Shown piece by piece: positions 18,533 to 28,446 of a stretch of DNA of 64,000 nucleotides. The notes below the pieces were generated by a model. That model did no database searches. It was not told the origin of the DNA and saw nothing but the letters and a program-made list of their open reading frames with translations. The position numbers and the translations under genes were made by a program. Source of the stretch: Sphingomonas sp. 7/4-4 (GTDB lineage Bacteria; Pseudomonadota; Alphaproteobacteria; Sphingomonadales; Sphingomonadaceae); contig NZ_CP115960.1 in the NCBI RefSeq assembly GCF_027941955.1, positions 2,914,001 to 2,978,000 of the forward strand, written 5' to 3'. The stretch's first letter is position 1, and every line of letters begins with the position of its first letter.

Positions 18533-21124
18533 ATGATGGCAGACGTTCAGACCGCAACCCAGACGCCCAAGGTGACGCGCCGCGAGGATTATCGCGAGCC
18601 CGATTGGCGCGTGCCCGAGATCGCGATGGATTTCGACCTCGATCCCGCGGCGACGCGCGTGCGAACGACTCTGCAGGTCGAGCGCAACGGCGTCCACGAT
18701 CGGCCGCTGCGGCTCGACGGCGACGGCCTGACCGCGATCAGCGTCAGGGTCGACGGTGTCGAAGCCAGCGGCTGGAGCATGGACGGGCCGAACCTCGTCG
18801 TGCCGCTGAGCGGGGCTGCGCACACGATCGAGACCGAAGTCGAGATCGCGCCCGAACGCAACACGCAGCTGCAGGGGCTCTATGCTTCGTCGGGCATGCT
18901 CTGCACTCAGTGCGAGGCGGAAGGCTTCCGCCGCATCACCTTCTTCCCCGATCGGCCCGACGTGCTCAGCCGCTACAAGGTGAAGCTGACCGCCGACAAA
19001 GTTCGCTTCCCGGTGCTGCTGGCGAACGGCGATCCCATCGCGCAGGGCGATCTCGAAGATGGGCACCACTGGGCCGAATGGCACGATCCCTTCCCCAAGC
19101 CGAGCTATCTGTTCGCTTTGGTCGCGGGCGATCTCGTCGCCAATCGCGGCACCTTCGTCACCATGTCGGGCCGCGACGTCCAGCTCGGCATCTGGGTGCG
19201 CGCACCCGATCTGCCCAAGACCGATCACGCGCTCCGCGCGCTCAAGCTGTCGATGGCGTGGGACGAGAAGGTCTATGGCCGCGAATATGATCTCGACGTG
19301 TTCAACATCGTCGCGGTCGACGATTTCAATTTCGGCGCGATGGAGAATAAGGGGCTGAACGTCTTCAACAGCCGCTACATCCTCGCCGATCCCGACACCG
19401 CCACCGATTATGATTACGATGCGATCGCCGCCGTGGTCGCGCACGAATATTTCCACAATTGGTCGGGCAACCGCGTCACGTGCCGCGACTGGTTCCAGCT
19501 CTCGTTGAAGGAAGGCTTCACGGTCTTCCGCGACCAGAGCTTCTCAGCCGATCAGGGCAGCGCCGCGGTCAAGCGGATCGAGGACGTCCGGGGCTTGCGC
19601 GCATCGCAATTCCCCGAGGATGCCGGTCCGCTCGCGCATCCGGTGCGCCCCGACGAATATATGGAAATCTCGAATTTCTATACCGCGACGATCTACAACA
19701 AGGGCGCAGAGGTCATCCGGATGATGGCCACGATCCTTGGCCCCCAGAAATTCCGCGCCGCGACCGACCTTTATTTCGACCGCTTCGACGGCACGGCCGC
19801 GACCTGCGAGGATTTCGTCCAGTGCATGGAGCAGGGCGGCGAAGTCGATCTCACCCGGTTCCGCCGCTGGTACACCCAGGCCGGCACGCCGCGCGTCTCG
19901 GCCTCGCTGGCGCAGGAGGGTGGCCGCGCACGGCTGCAGCTGCGTCAGGTGGTGCCGCCGACCCCCGGACAGCCGGTCAAGGAGCCGATGGTCCTCCCGC
20001 TCAAGGTCAAGCTGTTCGGCGCGGTCAGCGGGCGGCCGCTGTGCGACGAACAACTCGTCTTGCTGGAGAACGAGAGCCACGAACTGGTGTTCGAGAACCT
20101 TGCCGAGCAGCCGGTCCTGTCGATCAATCGCGGCTTCTCGGCTCCGGTGATCGTGGAAACCGACCGTACCGCGAAGGATCTCGCCTTCCTCTCGGCGCAC
20201 GATGACGATCCGTTCGCACGCTACGAGGCGATGCAGCAATTGATGCTCGACACGCTGGTCGCCTCGGTCGCCAATGGGGGCACCGATCATGCGCCGGTGA
20301 TCGACGCGGTGCGCAACACGCTTACCGACGCCAGGCTGGACCGCGCCTTCATCGCCGAAGCGGTCTTGCTACCTTCCGACAGCTTCATCGGTGATCAGAT
20401 GGCGGTGGTCGATCCCGAGGCGATCTTCCGCGCGCGGGAAGCGCTAAGGCAGGATCTGGGCAAGGCGCTGGCGGGCGAATGGCGCGCCGCCTACGAAGGC
20501 AGCCTGGCCAACCGCTTCGAATATTCGCCGGCGGCCAAGGGCGCGCGGCGGCTCAAGACGGTATCGCTCGGCTATATCGCAGCGAGCGGCGAGCCCGATG
20601 CCGACACTTTGGCCTTCGACCAGTTCAGCGGCGCCGACAACATGACCGACCGGCAGGGTGCGCTGACCACGCTCGTCAACGGCGATTCGCCGCTGCGCGG
20701 GCAGGCGCTCGACGCATTCTACCAGCGTTATGCCGGCAACGGGCTGGTGCTCGATAAATGGTTCCAGACCCAGGCACTGTCGGCGCGCGAGGACACTGCG
20801 GAAATGGTCGAGCGGCTGGCCGCGCACCGCGACTTCACGCTTTCCAACCCCAATCGCGCGCGTTCGCTGATCGGCGCGTTCAGCGTCAACCAGCGCGCCT
20901 TCCACGATCCGTCGGGCCGCGGCTATCGCTTCGTTGCCGACCAGTTGATCGCACTCGACAAGCTCAATCCCCAGACCGCGGCCAAGCTGATCCCGCCGCT
21001 CGGCCGCTGGAAGCGCTTCGACGCCGCGCGTGCCGCCCTGATGCGCGCCGAGCTCGAACGGATCGTCGCGACTCCGGGCCTGAGCAAGGACATGTTCGAG
21101 CAGGCGACGAAGTCGCTGGACTGA
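18533..21124 (+). CDS. pepN: Aminopeptidase N (M1 family)
   Basis: 863 residues, matching the bacterial PepN length. It removes N-terminal residues from peptides in the cytosol. The exopeptidase motif NFGAMENKGLN (about residue 265) and the zinc site VAHEYFHNWSGNRVTCRDW...LKEG (HExxHx18E, about 302-325) are intact. The C-terminal ARM-like helical domain continues to LERIVATPGLSKDMFEQATK. Two adjacent ATGs (18533, 18536) are possible starts. Divergent from the M28 run. Confidence 0.96.
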   Translation: MMADVQTATQTPKVTRREDYREPDWRVPEIAMDFDLDPAATRVRTTLQVERNGVHDRPLRLDGDGLTAISVRVDGVEASGWSMDGPNLVVPLSGAAHTIETEVEIAPERNTQLQGLYASSGMLCTQCEAEGFRRITFFPDRPDVLSRYKVKLTADKVRFPVLLANGDPIAQGDLEDGHHWAEWHDPFPKPSYLFALVAGDLVANRGTFVTMSGRDVQLGIWVRAPDLPKTDHALRALKLSMAWDEKVYGREYDLDVFNIVAVDDFNFGAMENKGLNVFNSRYILADPDTATDYDYDAIAAVVAHEYFHNWSGNRVTCRDWFQLSLKEGFTVFRDQSFSADQGSAAVKRIEDVRGLRASQFPEDAGPLAHPVRPDEYMEISNFYTATIYNKGAEVIRMMATILGPQKFRAATDLYFDRFDGTAATCEDFVQCMEQGGEVDLTRFRRWYTQAGTPRVSASLAQEGGRARLQLRQVVPPTPGQPVKEPMVLPLKVKLFGAVSGRPLCDEQLVLLENESHELVFENLAEQPVLSINRGFSAPVIVETDRTAKDLAFLSAHDDDPFARYEAMQQLMLDTLVASVANGGTDHAPVIDAVRNTLTDARLDRAFIAEAVLLPSDSFIGDQMAVVDPEAIFRAREALRQDLGKALAGEWRAAYEGSLANRFEYSPAAKGARRLKTVSLGYIAASGEPDADTLAFDQFSGADNMTDRQGALTTLVNGDSPLRGQALDAFYQRYAGNGLVLDKWFQTQALSAREDTAEMVERLAAHRDFTLSNPNRARSLIGAFSVNQRAFHDPSGRGYRFVADQLIALDKLNPQTAAKLIPPLGRWKRFDAARAALMRAELERIVATPGLSKDMFEQATKSLD

Positions 21125-21125
21125 C

Positions 21126-21160
21126 TTTAAGTCCCGCCCTTTCAGGGGAGGGGCTTTTAA
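21126..21160. terminator. Terminator-like hairpin after pepN
   Basis: TTAAGTCCCGCCC and GGGGAGGGGCTTTTAA form an imperfect stem around TTTCA starting 2 bp after the pepN stop, with a T-run inside the right arm. It lies between convergent pepN and phoD and may serve both. Confidence 0.55.
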
Positions 21161-21165
21161 GGAAG

Positions 21166-22777
21166 TCAGGCCATCAAATTGCGCCCGCGCTGCACCACCG
21201 CGGTGTGCCCGACTTTTGCCGCCATGCTCCGCGTCAGGATCGTGTCGACGAACACCCAGTCGTTCGACGCGCGCTCGGGGTGAGGGTCAGCGCCATATAG
21301 CCGCGCCGGCTGGTGTCGCACCATTTGAGTTCGGGATTGGTCGCGACCAGCGCCCCGCGACGATCCTGGGGTCGGTCGCCGTCGCGCTCTCATAGCCCGG
21401 CGACGTCACGCTGTGCCCGGCGAACTCGACACCGGCGGGCTTGCCGTCCTGTCCCAGATCGAACGCCCAGGCATTGTGGCTGTCGCCGCAGAGCACCAGG
21501 AGATTGGCGCCCGCAGCCTGCGCTGATTTGAGGAAACGCGCGCGGGCGGCGGGGAAACCGCCCCAATTGTCGAGATCGGACGGCAGTCCCGCCTTGCTTG
21601 CCGCCACGCCGTTGCGGACCCAGGCCTTGGTCCGCTCCGGCGCGTCGGGCTTGAGCCAGTCCATCGCCTGTTCGGGGGTGCGCTGCTGGCCCAGAATCGT
21701 GCCGAACTGGACGACCTGCCATTTGCGCCCGCTGCGCACCGAGCCCAGCATCGCGTGCGCCAGCCACGCCTCCTGCTCGGTCCCCAGCATCGTCCGTGCC
21801 GGATCCTGCAGCGGCCCGTCGCGAAATTGGGCGAGCGCCGCAGCGGGATTGGCAGCCTTGAACAAGTCGCCGATTTCGGGCTCGTCGCTGCGCGCGATCA
21901 AGCGGCTCTCGGTGCGGAACAAGGTCGCGAGGCCGCCGATGTCATAGCTGCCCCAGGGCGTCTCGGAGACCGGCATCCATTCCTTGAACGCCTGCAGCGA
22001 AGCCGCCTTGCGATCGCTCCACAGCCCCTCGAACTCGGGCTGGTTGTTCTGCGCACTCATCTCGCGGCTGTTATTGGCCGATTCGTGATCGTCCATCTGG
22101 ACGAGCATCGGCTTGAGGCGATGCAGTTCCTGGAGGTCTGGATCGCTGCGATAGCTGGCATAGCGGAGGCGATAATCGGTGAGATGGATCATCTCGGTCA
22201 CCGGCTCGGGCCATCGCCCGCCGACCGCGCCGTCCTCGGGCGCATAGCCGCCCTTCGCATATTCGTAGAGATAGTCGCCGAGATGGACCCACAGATCCAC
22301 GTCGTCGCGCATGGCGGCATGGCCATAAGCGTTGAACCAGCCGAAGGGCAGGTTCGTGCAGGAGAAGACCGCAATGCCGAAGCGGCGGACATTGCCGTCA
22401 GGTAGCGTCTGCGTCCGGCCCACCGAGGAAAAGCTGCCGTCGGGCGCGACGAAGCGGTAGAAATAGCGCGTGCCCGGTGCGAGCCCCTGCACGGTGATCT
22501 TGGCGGTGTGATCGCGCCACGGCCCGGTGATCATCTCGCCGCCGCTCACTACGCGCGCGAAATCCTCGCTGATCGAGACTTCGGCGCGCAGCTTTGCCGC
22601 GCCGCCGCCCGCCGGCACGTACCGCGTCCACAGCAGCATCGTGTCGGCGCCCGGCTCGCCGCTGGCGACCGAATGGGTGAACCCGCTTGCCGCCTGGCCG
22701 AACGCGAAGCCCGGGATCGAGAGTGCGGCAAGCCCGAAGGTGCCGGTGAGCAGCAGGCGGCGGCGATCGATGTTCAT
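21166..22777 (-). CDS. phoD: PhoD-type alkaline phosphatase/phosphodiesterase, frame broken twice near the 3' end
   Basis: About 535 residues. Twin-arginine signal MNIDRRRLLLTGTFGLA points to Tat export. The PhoD-like N-terminal domain (FTHSVASGEPGADTMLLWTR) is followed by the metallophosphatase domain with FSCTNLPFGWFNAYGHAA, WVHLGDYLYEY, MDDHESANN and LLVLCGDSHNAWAFDLGQ (metal ligands Asp, His). After PRIVAG (about 21353) it continues in another frame as LVATNPELKWCDTSRRGYM. Around 21278 it shifts again to SNDWVFVDTILTRSM, ending at 21166. One missing base in each of CCCC (21352-21356) and GGGG (21277-21280) restores a normal C-terminus. Periplasmic phosphate scavenging is the family role. 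Confidence 0.88.
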
Positions 22778-22941
22778 GGCGTGGATACCCCTTTTCGTCG
22801 CAAGGCTTGCCCGGAAAACTTGGCGGGTTCGTGACAGCGGACCGCGCCTTCGCTAAGCAGCAGCTAAGTGGGTCGCAAACAAGGCAGAAATCGCATGGTC
22901 TCGTTTCGGAAGGCGGACTCCGGGCATGGTCGCCTGAGCTG

Positions 22942-24497
22942 ATGGCCGGCAACGGCAACGGCGCCGTCGCAGTGCGCACGGCGCGCTTGCCCTCGCTTGC
23001 GGTTCTGCTCGACGCAGTACCCCCTGGGCGGTGCTGCTGCTCGCGGCGATCGCGGTGCGCGCCGTCGCGTTCGGCAACCCGGTGGTCCATGTCGACGAGG
23101 AATTCTACTTTCTCACGGCGCAGCGGATGCTCGACGGCGCCCTGCCGTACGTCGACATCTGGGACCGCAAGCCGATCGGGCTGTTCCTGATCTACCTCCC
23201 TGCCGCGGCGTTCGGCCCGGTGCTCGGCCTGTGGATCTATCAGGTAATGGCGCTGGCCAGCGTGGTGCTGACCGCAATGCTGATCCTGCGGCTCGCCGCG
23301 CATGCCGGCTGGGAAAAAGGCGGGCTGGTCGCGGCCCTGCTCTATATCCTCATGCTCGGCTTCGGCGACGGCCAGAGCGGGCAGGCGCCGGTCTTCTACA
23401 ATCTGATCACTGCCTTCGCGATGCTGCTCGCATTGCCCTGCGCCGCCTCGGCCGATTCGGAGCGGCTCCGCAAGGGCAAGGCAATCGCGGCGATGGCGCT
23501 GATCGGCGTCGCGCTGCAGGTCAAATATTCGGTGCTGTTCGAAGGCATGTTCCTCGGGCTCTGGCTGCTGTGGCGCGAGCGGCGGCTGGGCTATCCGCTG
23601 CATAGCATCGTGCGCTTCGGCGCGGCACTGATCGCAGTGGCGATGATCCCGACCCTGCTCGCTTGGGGCGTTTATGCGGCGATCGGGCACGGCAATGCGT
23701 GGTTCTACGCCAATCTCGGCTCGATCCTCGCCCGCAACAGCGATCCGGCGCTGGTTCTGGTCGGTGCCTTCCTCAAGGTCGCATTGATCCTCGGGCCGCT
23801 GCTGATCGTCAGCGGGCTCTCGCGCCATGTGCCGGTCAACGACGAGAGCGAGCGCCCGGTGCGTGCGCTCTATTTCGGCTGGCTGATCGCCTCGGTGTTC
23901 GGGCTGATCGTGTTCGGGACGTACTTTAACCATTACGCGCTGCCGGTGATGCTGCCGGCCTGCCTGTGCTGCGCCGGCTTCCTCGGCAGCCACCAGGCGG
24001 GCAGGCGGATCGTGACGCCGTTGCTGCTGCTCGCCGCCGGGCTTGGCGGGGAATATACCGTGTTGAGCGCCGGCTGGCATCGCGGCAACGCCGCACAGCT
24101 AGAGACGCTGACCGAGGTGATCGGCCAGGGCCCGGGCTGCCTGTATGTCTATTCGGGCAATTCGAGCCTCTATTCGCGCTCCGGGCGCTGTGCGCTGAGC
24201 CCCTGGGTCTATCCCAGTCATTTGTCCCGCGAGCGCGAGAACGGCGCGGTCGGCGTCGATCAGCTCGCCGAGATCGGCCGGATCTTCGCAAAGCGGCCAG
24301 AGGTGGTCGTGATGGCCCCTGCCTTTTCCGGAGAACGCGCGGAATCGCGCAATCTGGTGATCGAACGGCTGCGCGAGGGGAAGTACGCGCTGCGCGGGCG
24401 CTATCCGCTCGGCAAGTCGCTGCTCGAAATCTATGCCGCGCCGGGCAGCACCGCAGGCCTGGCCGTGCCCCGCCTCGCGGCAAGAAGCCCTTCATAA
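22942..24497 (+). CDS. GT39/ArnT-like polytopic glycosyltransferase, frame broken near the start
   Basis: About 518 residues and a dozen hydrophobic helices. The first loop has NPVVHVDEEFYFLTAQRM and PYVDIWDRKPIG, the D-E motif of GT-C (PMT/ArnT-like) enzymes that transfer sugars from polyprenyl phosphate on the periplasmic side. The N-terminus (MAGNGNGAVAVRT) begins at 22942 and shifts frame at a C-run (23020-23024); adding one C gives PPWAVLLLAAIAVRAV as the first helix. The 3' end overlaps the convergent GT4 gene by 67 bp. Likely adds a sugar to an envelope glycan or lipid; the acceptor is unknown. Confidence 0.82.
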
Positions 24498-25633
24498 TAA
24501 GCCATCAACTCGACCGTATGGTCGCGGTCGCTGCGCACCTTGCCCGCAGCGACGCGGGCGGCGGCGCGCAGGATCGCCGGTTCGCGCGCGAACATGCGGC
24601 GGATCGCATCGGCTGCCGACAGCGCATCGCGGGCCGCGTAGGTCTCGGCGAACAGAGGGTCGGCAAGCTCGGCGAACCCGCCCTCGTCGGGCCCGATCAG
24701 CGGCAGGCCCGACGCCAGAGCTTCCGACGCGACCAGGCCGAACGGCTCGGCATCCGAGCCATGCACCAGCGCATCGCAGCTCGCCATGATCCGCGACAGC
24801 CGGACGCGATCATAGACCGGTCGGAAGATGCGGATATGCGGACTGCCGGCGATCCGCGCCTCGAGCTGCCGGCGCTCGGGCCCGTCGCCGATCAGGATCA
24901 GCCCGACCGGAATATCGGTCGCCGCCGCCTCGACGGCATCGATCACCAGCGGCCAGCGCTTTTCCTTGTGATGCCGCCCCAATCCGAGCAGCAAATGCCC
25001 CTCGGGCGGCAAGCCGCATTGCTCCAGCAAGGCGACGCGGAGCTTCTCGTCGCGCAGATCGGGGGAGAACCAGCTGCGTTCGATCCCCAGCGGCATCGAT
25101 GCGTCGACATGCATGCCGCGGCGGCGGAAGCGCTTGGCGAGCGCCGGCCCGTTGGTGACGAACGCATCATAATGGCCGAGGAAGCGGTTCATGTACCGCG
25201 TGTACCAGGCAAAGGCGTTCTCGACCTGGATCGGGCTGGCGACGCTGTCGAGCCAGCGCTGGGGATAGGCGCCGATCTGGTCGCCATGCGCGAAGAATAC
25301 CTTGAGCGATGGGCCCTTCCAGTTGGCGACCGTCCAGGCGGGCAGCCAGGGCGAGCTGCATTCGAGGATGTCGGGCTGAAGCTTGTCGAGCAATTCCCAC
25401 ACCGGCTCGTCCTTGACGAAGATGCAGTAATTCCGGTCGAGCAGCAACGCGGGCGACTTGACCCACAGGATTCGGCCGCCGCCCGGGCGATCCTCGACGC
25501 CGTCCTCCAGCGCCGGCGCGATGACGGTCAGCTCATGGCCCAGATCGGCCATGATCCCGATTTTCCGGTCGATATAGGTGCGCACCCCGCCGCCGGTCGG
25601 CGAGTAGAATTCGTTGACGTCGACGATCCGCAT
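24431..25633 (-). CDS. GT4-family glycosyltransferase
   Basis: 400 residues with the GT-B fold. The N-terminal domain begins VDVNEFYSPTGGGVRTYI (donor/acceptor glycine loop). The C-terminal Rossmann domain has LLGLGRHHKEKRWPLVIDA and GDGPERRQLEARI, and the E-x7-E motif appears as SDAEPFGLVASEALASG. Cytosolic or membrane-associated retaining transferase, probably acting on envelope polysaccharide. It lies 10 bp upstream (in transcription) of nothing coding but shares direction with DUF2141 and the polytopic protein behind it, suggesting one leftward glycan operon. Confidence 0.9.
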   Translation of the reverse strand: MRIVDVNEFYSPTGGGVRTYIDRKIGIMADLGHELTVIAPALEDGVEDRPGGGRILWVKSPALLLDRNYCIFVKDEPVWELLDKLQPDILECSSPWLPAWTVANWKGPSLKVFFAHGDQIGAYPQRWLDSVASPIQVENAFAWYTRYMNRFLGHYDAFVTNGPALAKRFRRRGMHVDASMPLGIERSWFSPDLRDEKLRVALLEQCGLPPEGHLLLGLGRHHKEKRWPLVIDAVEAAATDIPVGLILIGDGPERRQLEARIAGSPHIRIFRPVYDRVRLSRIMASCDALVHGSDAEPFGLVASEALASGLPLIGPDEGGFAELADPLFAETYAARDALSAADAIRRMFAREPAILRAAARVAAGKVRSDRDHTVELMAYYEGLLAARRGTARPAVLPGAA

Positions 25634-25643
25634 GGCCGTCTCC

Positions 25644-26154
25644 TCAGTCGAGCGGGCCGAAGCCGCCCAGCCCTTTCAGATATTGCGCGCGCACGGTGAT
25701 CTGGCCGCCGGCGGCCGGAATGTTGACCAGCGCCTGACGCACCTTCGGGCGGCTGCGGCCGAGCCGCTGGTTGCTCGGGAAGCCGGCGCCGTCCTGCCAG
25801 AAGTTGAACTTGTTCTTACCATCGCGATCGTGGGTGAACAGCAAGGCCCATTGCCCGGCGCTCGGCGCGCGGATGCACAAAGTGACCGGGCCTGAGGCGG
25901 GCATCTGCGACCAGACGCGGCGCATCTGCTTGCCCTCCGCCTTGATCGTGCGATCGTCCTTGAGGAAATCCTCCTCGTTGCCCGGATAGAGTTCGAGCTT
26001 GAGACGGCCGCTGCGATCCTTGAGGCCGGTCACGTTGACATAGAGCTTGGGCCCCACGCCGTGCGCGCACGAACCGTCGATCGGATCCTGCGCGCGCGCC
26101 GCGCCGGGCAGCGCCAGCGCAGCAAGCGCGAGGGAGAGAAGCGGAGCGGATCAT
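25644..26154 (-). CDS. DUF2141-family exported protein, N-terminal frame disturbed
   Basis: About 170 residues. The body shows YVNVTGLKDRSGRLKLELYP and CIRAPSAGQWALLFTHDRDG, then NKFNFWQDGAGFP, the DUF2141 pattern (small periplasmic proteins of unknown function). The ATG at 26154 overlaps the TGA of the gene before it, but the signal peptide LALAALALPGAARAQDP lies in the downstream frame. The offset means one extra base or two missing bases between 26115 and 26150, unlike the single deletions elsewhere. Same strand as the two glycan genes around it; function unknown. Confidence 0.75.
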
Positions 26155-27103
26155 TTCTTGTTCCTCGTGACCAGCGCATGGACGCTGAAGGCTGCGATCA
26201 GCGCGACGTGCGCGAGCAGCGTCAGCGCCGCGATCAGCGCCATCAGTTCGGAGAGCGCTTCGCCTTGTCCGATCACGACGCCGGCGATCGTCGCGAAGGC
26301 GACTTCCTTGTTGGGGACGAGCGGCAGGCGCCAGACGAGCAGGCGTCCGGCGGCCATCAGCAGCCAGAAGCCCACCGAGACCTGCGGCAGCGCGAAATGC
26401 CAGGCGACCGCGATGAGAAACGAACCGGTCAGGATACGCACGCAATGGACGCCGAAGATCCACCACAAGGTGCCGCGCGGCAGCGAGAAGACACGCCGCG
26501 AGAAGATCATGAAGGGCAGCGAGGTGGCGACGATGATCGCGATCGATCCCCATACCCAATTCTGCTGGACATGGGTGAGCAGGCCCATGCCGAACGGCGC
26601 GGCGAGCAGGATCATCGCCAGCGTGACCATGTTGCCGGCGATCGCCGACAGGATCGTCACATCCTTCACGGCGCCGAAGGGCGCTGCCACCATCTGGGTA
26701 CGTTGCCGCGCCCAGGCGTAGAAATAGGCCTCGCCTGAATAGCCGACCAGCACTTCATTCGAGATGCGCTTCTTGTGGAGCGCGGCCATGCCGGCGAGCG
26801 GGATGTTCCACAGCCGCCTGAAGATCACATAGTCGAAGGTCGGCGGCCCGAGATAATATAGCGCGAAGGCCAGATAGAAGAATGGGCTGGTCGGCAGCCG
26901 CCGTGAAAGCCCGGCAAGCCCCGAATCGAACAGCTCGTGCGCCAGTGCGCCGATCATCAGCAGCGTCAGCGCGCCGCCCAGCAGCATCGGCCAGCGGCGC
27001 GTGATTTTTCGACGGGTTCGAGGCCCGCAAGGTCCGGCGCGCTCCCCAATGGAGCTTCGACAGCGCTGGTGTTCACCGAAGCCTCCACTGCTGGTTCATT
27101 CAC
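26151..27103 (-). CDS. Polytopic membrane protein of a glycan locus (flippase-like, unassigned), frame broken near the start
   Basis: About 317 residues. A polar N-terminus beginning at GTG 27103 (VNEPAVEASVNTSAVEAPLG) leads to VEKITRRWPMLLGGALTL once one A is added to the A-run at 27005-27009; without it the frame is split. Seven to eight hydrophobic helices follow. General resemblance is to the lysylphosphatidylglycerol-synthase-type transmembrane flippases, but I see no diagnostic motif. Its ATGA coupling to DUF2141 and position among glycosyltransferases suggest a role in moving or assembling an envelope glycolipid; this is inference. Confidence 0.65.
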
Positions 27104-27267
27104 TGGGTCATTTCCGATGCAGACACGTCAAAACAAATTTCGCTTTGTTTCCGCGTCTTGCATCGCCTCCCCGATATGCGCGCCCGTGCGGAGGTGGCGG
27201 ATTGACAGCAGATTGCGGTTTATTGCGGGGGCGATTTGGGCCTAAGAGTGGCAATCCGCAAGGGCAT

Positions 27268-28362
27268 ATGTTGCACCGCACCTATTCCGAAACCGCGCAG
27301 CACATCCTAACCTGCGCCCAAACCATGCGCGGCGGCGGGGTCGAACGCGCACTGCTGCGCATGGCCGAAGGGTGGCTTCGCGAGGGCCGGCGCGTGACGC
27401 TGGTGCTCGGCAGCGAAGAAGGGCCGCTGGCCGCCGAGATCCCTGCGGGCATCGAATTGATCCGGCTCGGCGACGCCCGCTATTCGGCGCTGTTCGCGCT
27501 CGCCGGGCATGCCCGCGCGACCGCTCCGGACCTGATCTTCTGCCCCGGCAATCACTATAGCGCCGTCGCGGCGATGGCCCGGCTGCGCCTCGGCCGCGCA
27601 TCGCCGCCGATCGTCGCCAAGGTTTCGAACGCACTGATCCGACCCGAGCAGGGCCGCATCGCCGCCTGGGCCTATCGGCGCTGGCTGCGGCTTCATCCGC
27701 GCTTCCTCGACCATGTCGTGGCGATGACTCCGGCGATGGCGGCGGAGGCGAGGGCCGAGATGGGGATGCCGGCCGATCGAGTGAGCGTCATCGCCAATCC
27801 GCCTGCACTGCGGCGTCCCGATGCCGCGCCGGTGAAGCTGCCTGACGGCCGCTACATCATCGGCGTCGGCCGGCTCGAGCCCCAGAAGCGCTGGGACCGG
27901 CTGATCGCCGCACTTCCCCATATCGCCGACAGGCACGTGAAGCTCCTGATCCTCGGCGAAGGCGGCGCGCGGGCAGCCCTTGAAGCGCAGGTAGCGGCGC
28001 TGGGCCTCACCGCGCGGGTCTCGATGCCCGGCCACGTCGGCGATCCGCTCCCCGCGCTTGCCGGAGCGACCGTGGCGGTACTCACGTCGGACTATGAAGG
28101 CGTTCCCGGGGTGCTTCGCGAGGCCTTGTCGGTGGGAACCCCGGTGATCTCGACCGAGTCGAGCGTCGCCGTCCGCGAGATCATCACTCTGCCCGAACAC
28201 GGAATGGTCATTCCCCGCGAGGATCCCGAAACGCTGGTCGCGGCGCTAGACCATTGGCTGAACCCGGCCGCCATCCGTCCCTCTCCCGTCGCCGCCGCCG
28301 GCGATCCGATCGCGGAATATCTCGCATTGTTCGACCAACTGGCCGCTGCCCGCCACACCTGA
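27268..28362 (+). CDS. GT4-family glycosyltransferase
   Basis: 364 residues, GT-B fold: CAQTMRGGGVERALLRMAEG at the N-terminus (glycine-rich loop), GVGRLEPQKRWDRLIAAL in the middle and SDYEGVPGVLREALSVGTPV (E-x7-E region) near residue 275. Start at 27268 (MLHRTYSETAQH) has an AAGGG site; the frame is open further upstream without family support. It is divergent from the polytopic membrane protein. Its TGA stop sits inside the left arm of a palindrome. Probable envelope polysaccharide enzyme. Confidence 0.88.
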   Translation: MLHRTYSETAQHILTCAQTMRGGGVERALLRMAEGWLREGRRVTLVLGSEEGPLAAEIPAGIELIRLGDARYSALFALAGHARATAPDLIFCPGNHYSAVAAMARLRLGRASPPIVAKVSNALIRPEQGRIAAWAYRRWLRLHPRFLDHVVAMTPAMAAEARAEMGMPADRVSVIANPPALRRPDAAPVKLPDGRYIIGVGRLEPQKRWDRLIAALPHIADRHVKLLILGEGGARAALEAQVAALGLTARVSMPGHVGDPLPALAGATVAVLTSDYEGVPGVLREALSVGTPVISTESSVAVREIITLPEHGMVIPREDPETLVAALDHWLNPAAIRPSPVAAAGDPIAEYLALFDQLAAARHT

Positions 28363-28446
28363 ATCGTGCTCCGGCGAAGGCCGGAGCCTAGGGTAGCGGG
28401 TACCATGCTCGCCCACGCTCTGGCCTGCGCCGGAGCACGGATTCAG
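28359..28446. repeat. Palindromic repeat whose arms carry both convergent stop codons
   Basis: CTGAATCGTGCTCCGG (28359-28374) and CCGGAGCACGGATTCAG (28430-28446) are inverted, with one extra base in the right arm; CCGGCGAAGGCCGG nests inside the left end. The left arm supplies the TGA of the rightward glycosyltransferase and the right arm the TGA of the leftward TonB receptor. Confidence 0.75.

Noticed and set aside
22398..24080. Long minus-strand open frame (~560 codons) opposite the GT39-like gene, and similar long antisense frames (e.g. 16908-18536 +, 48355-50841 -, 13487-15193 +)
   Set aside because: Their products are low-complexity Arg/Ala/Gly/His-rich and lie opposite recognisable genes; in DNA this GC-rich, antisense frames stay open by composition.
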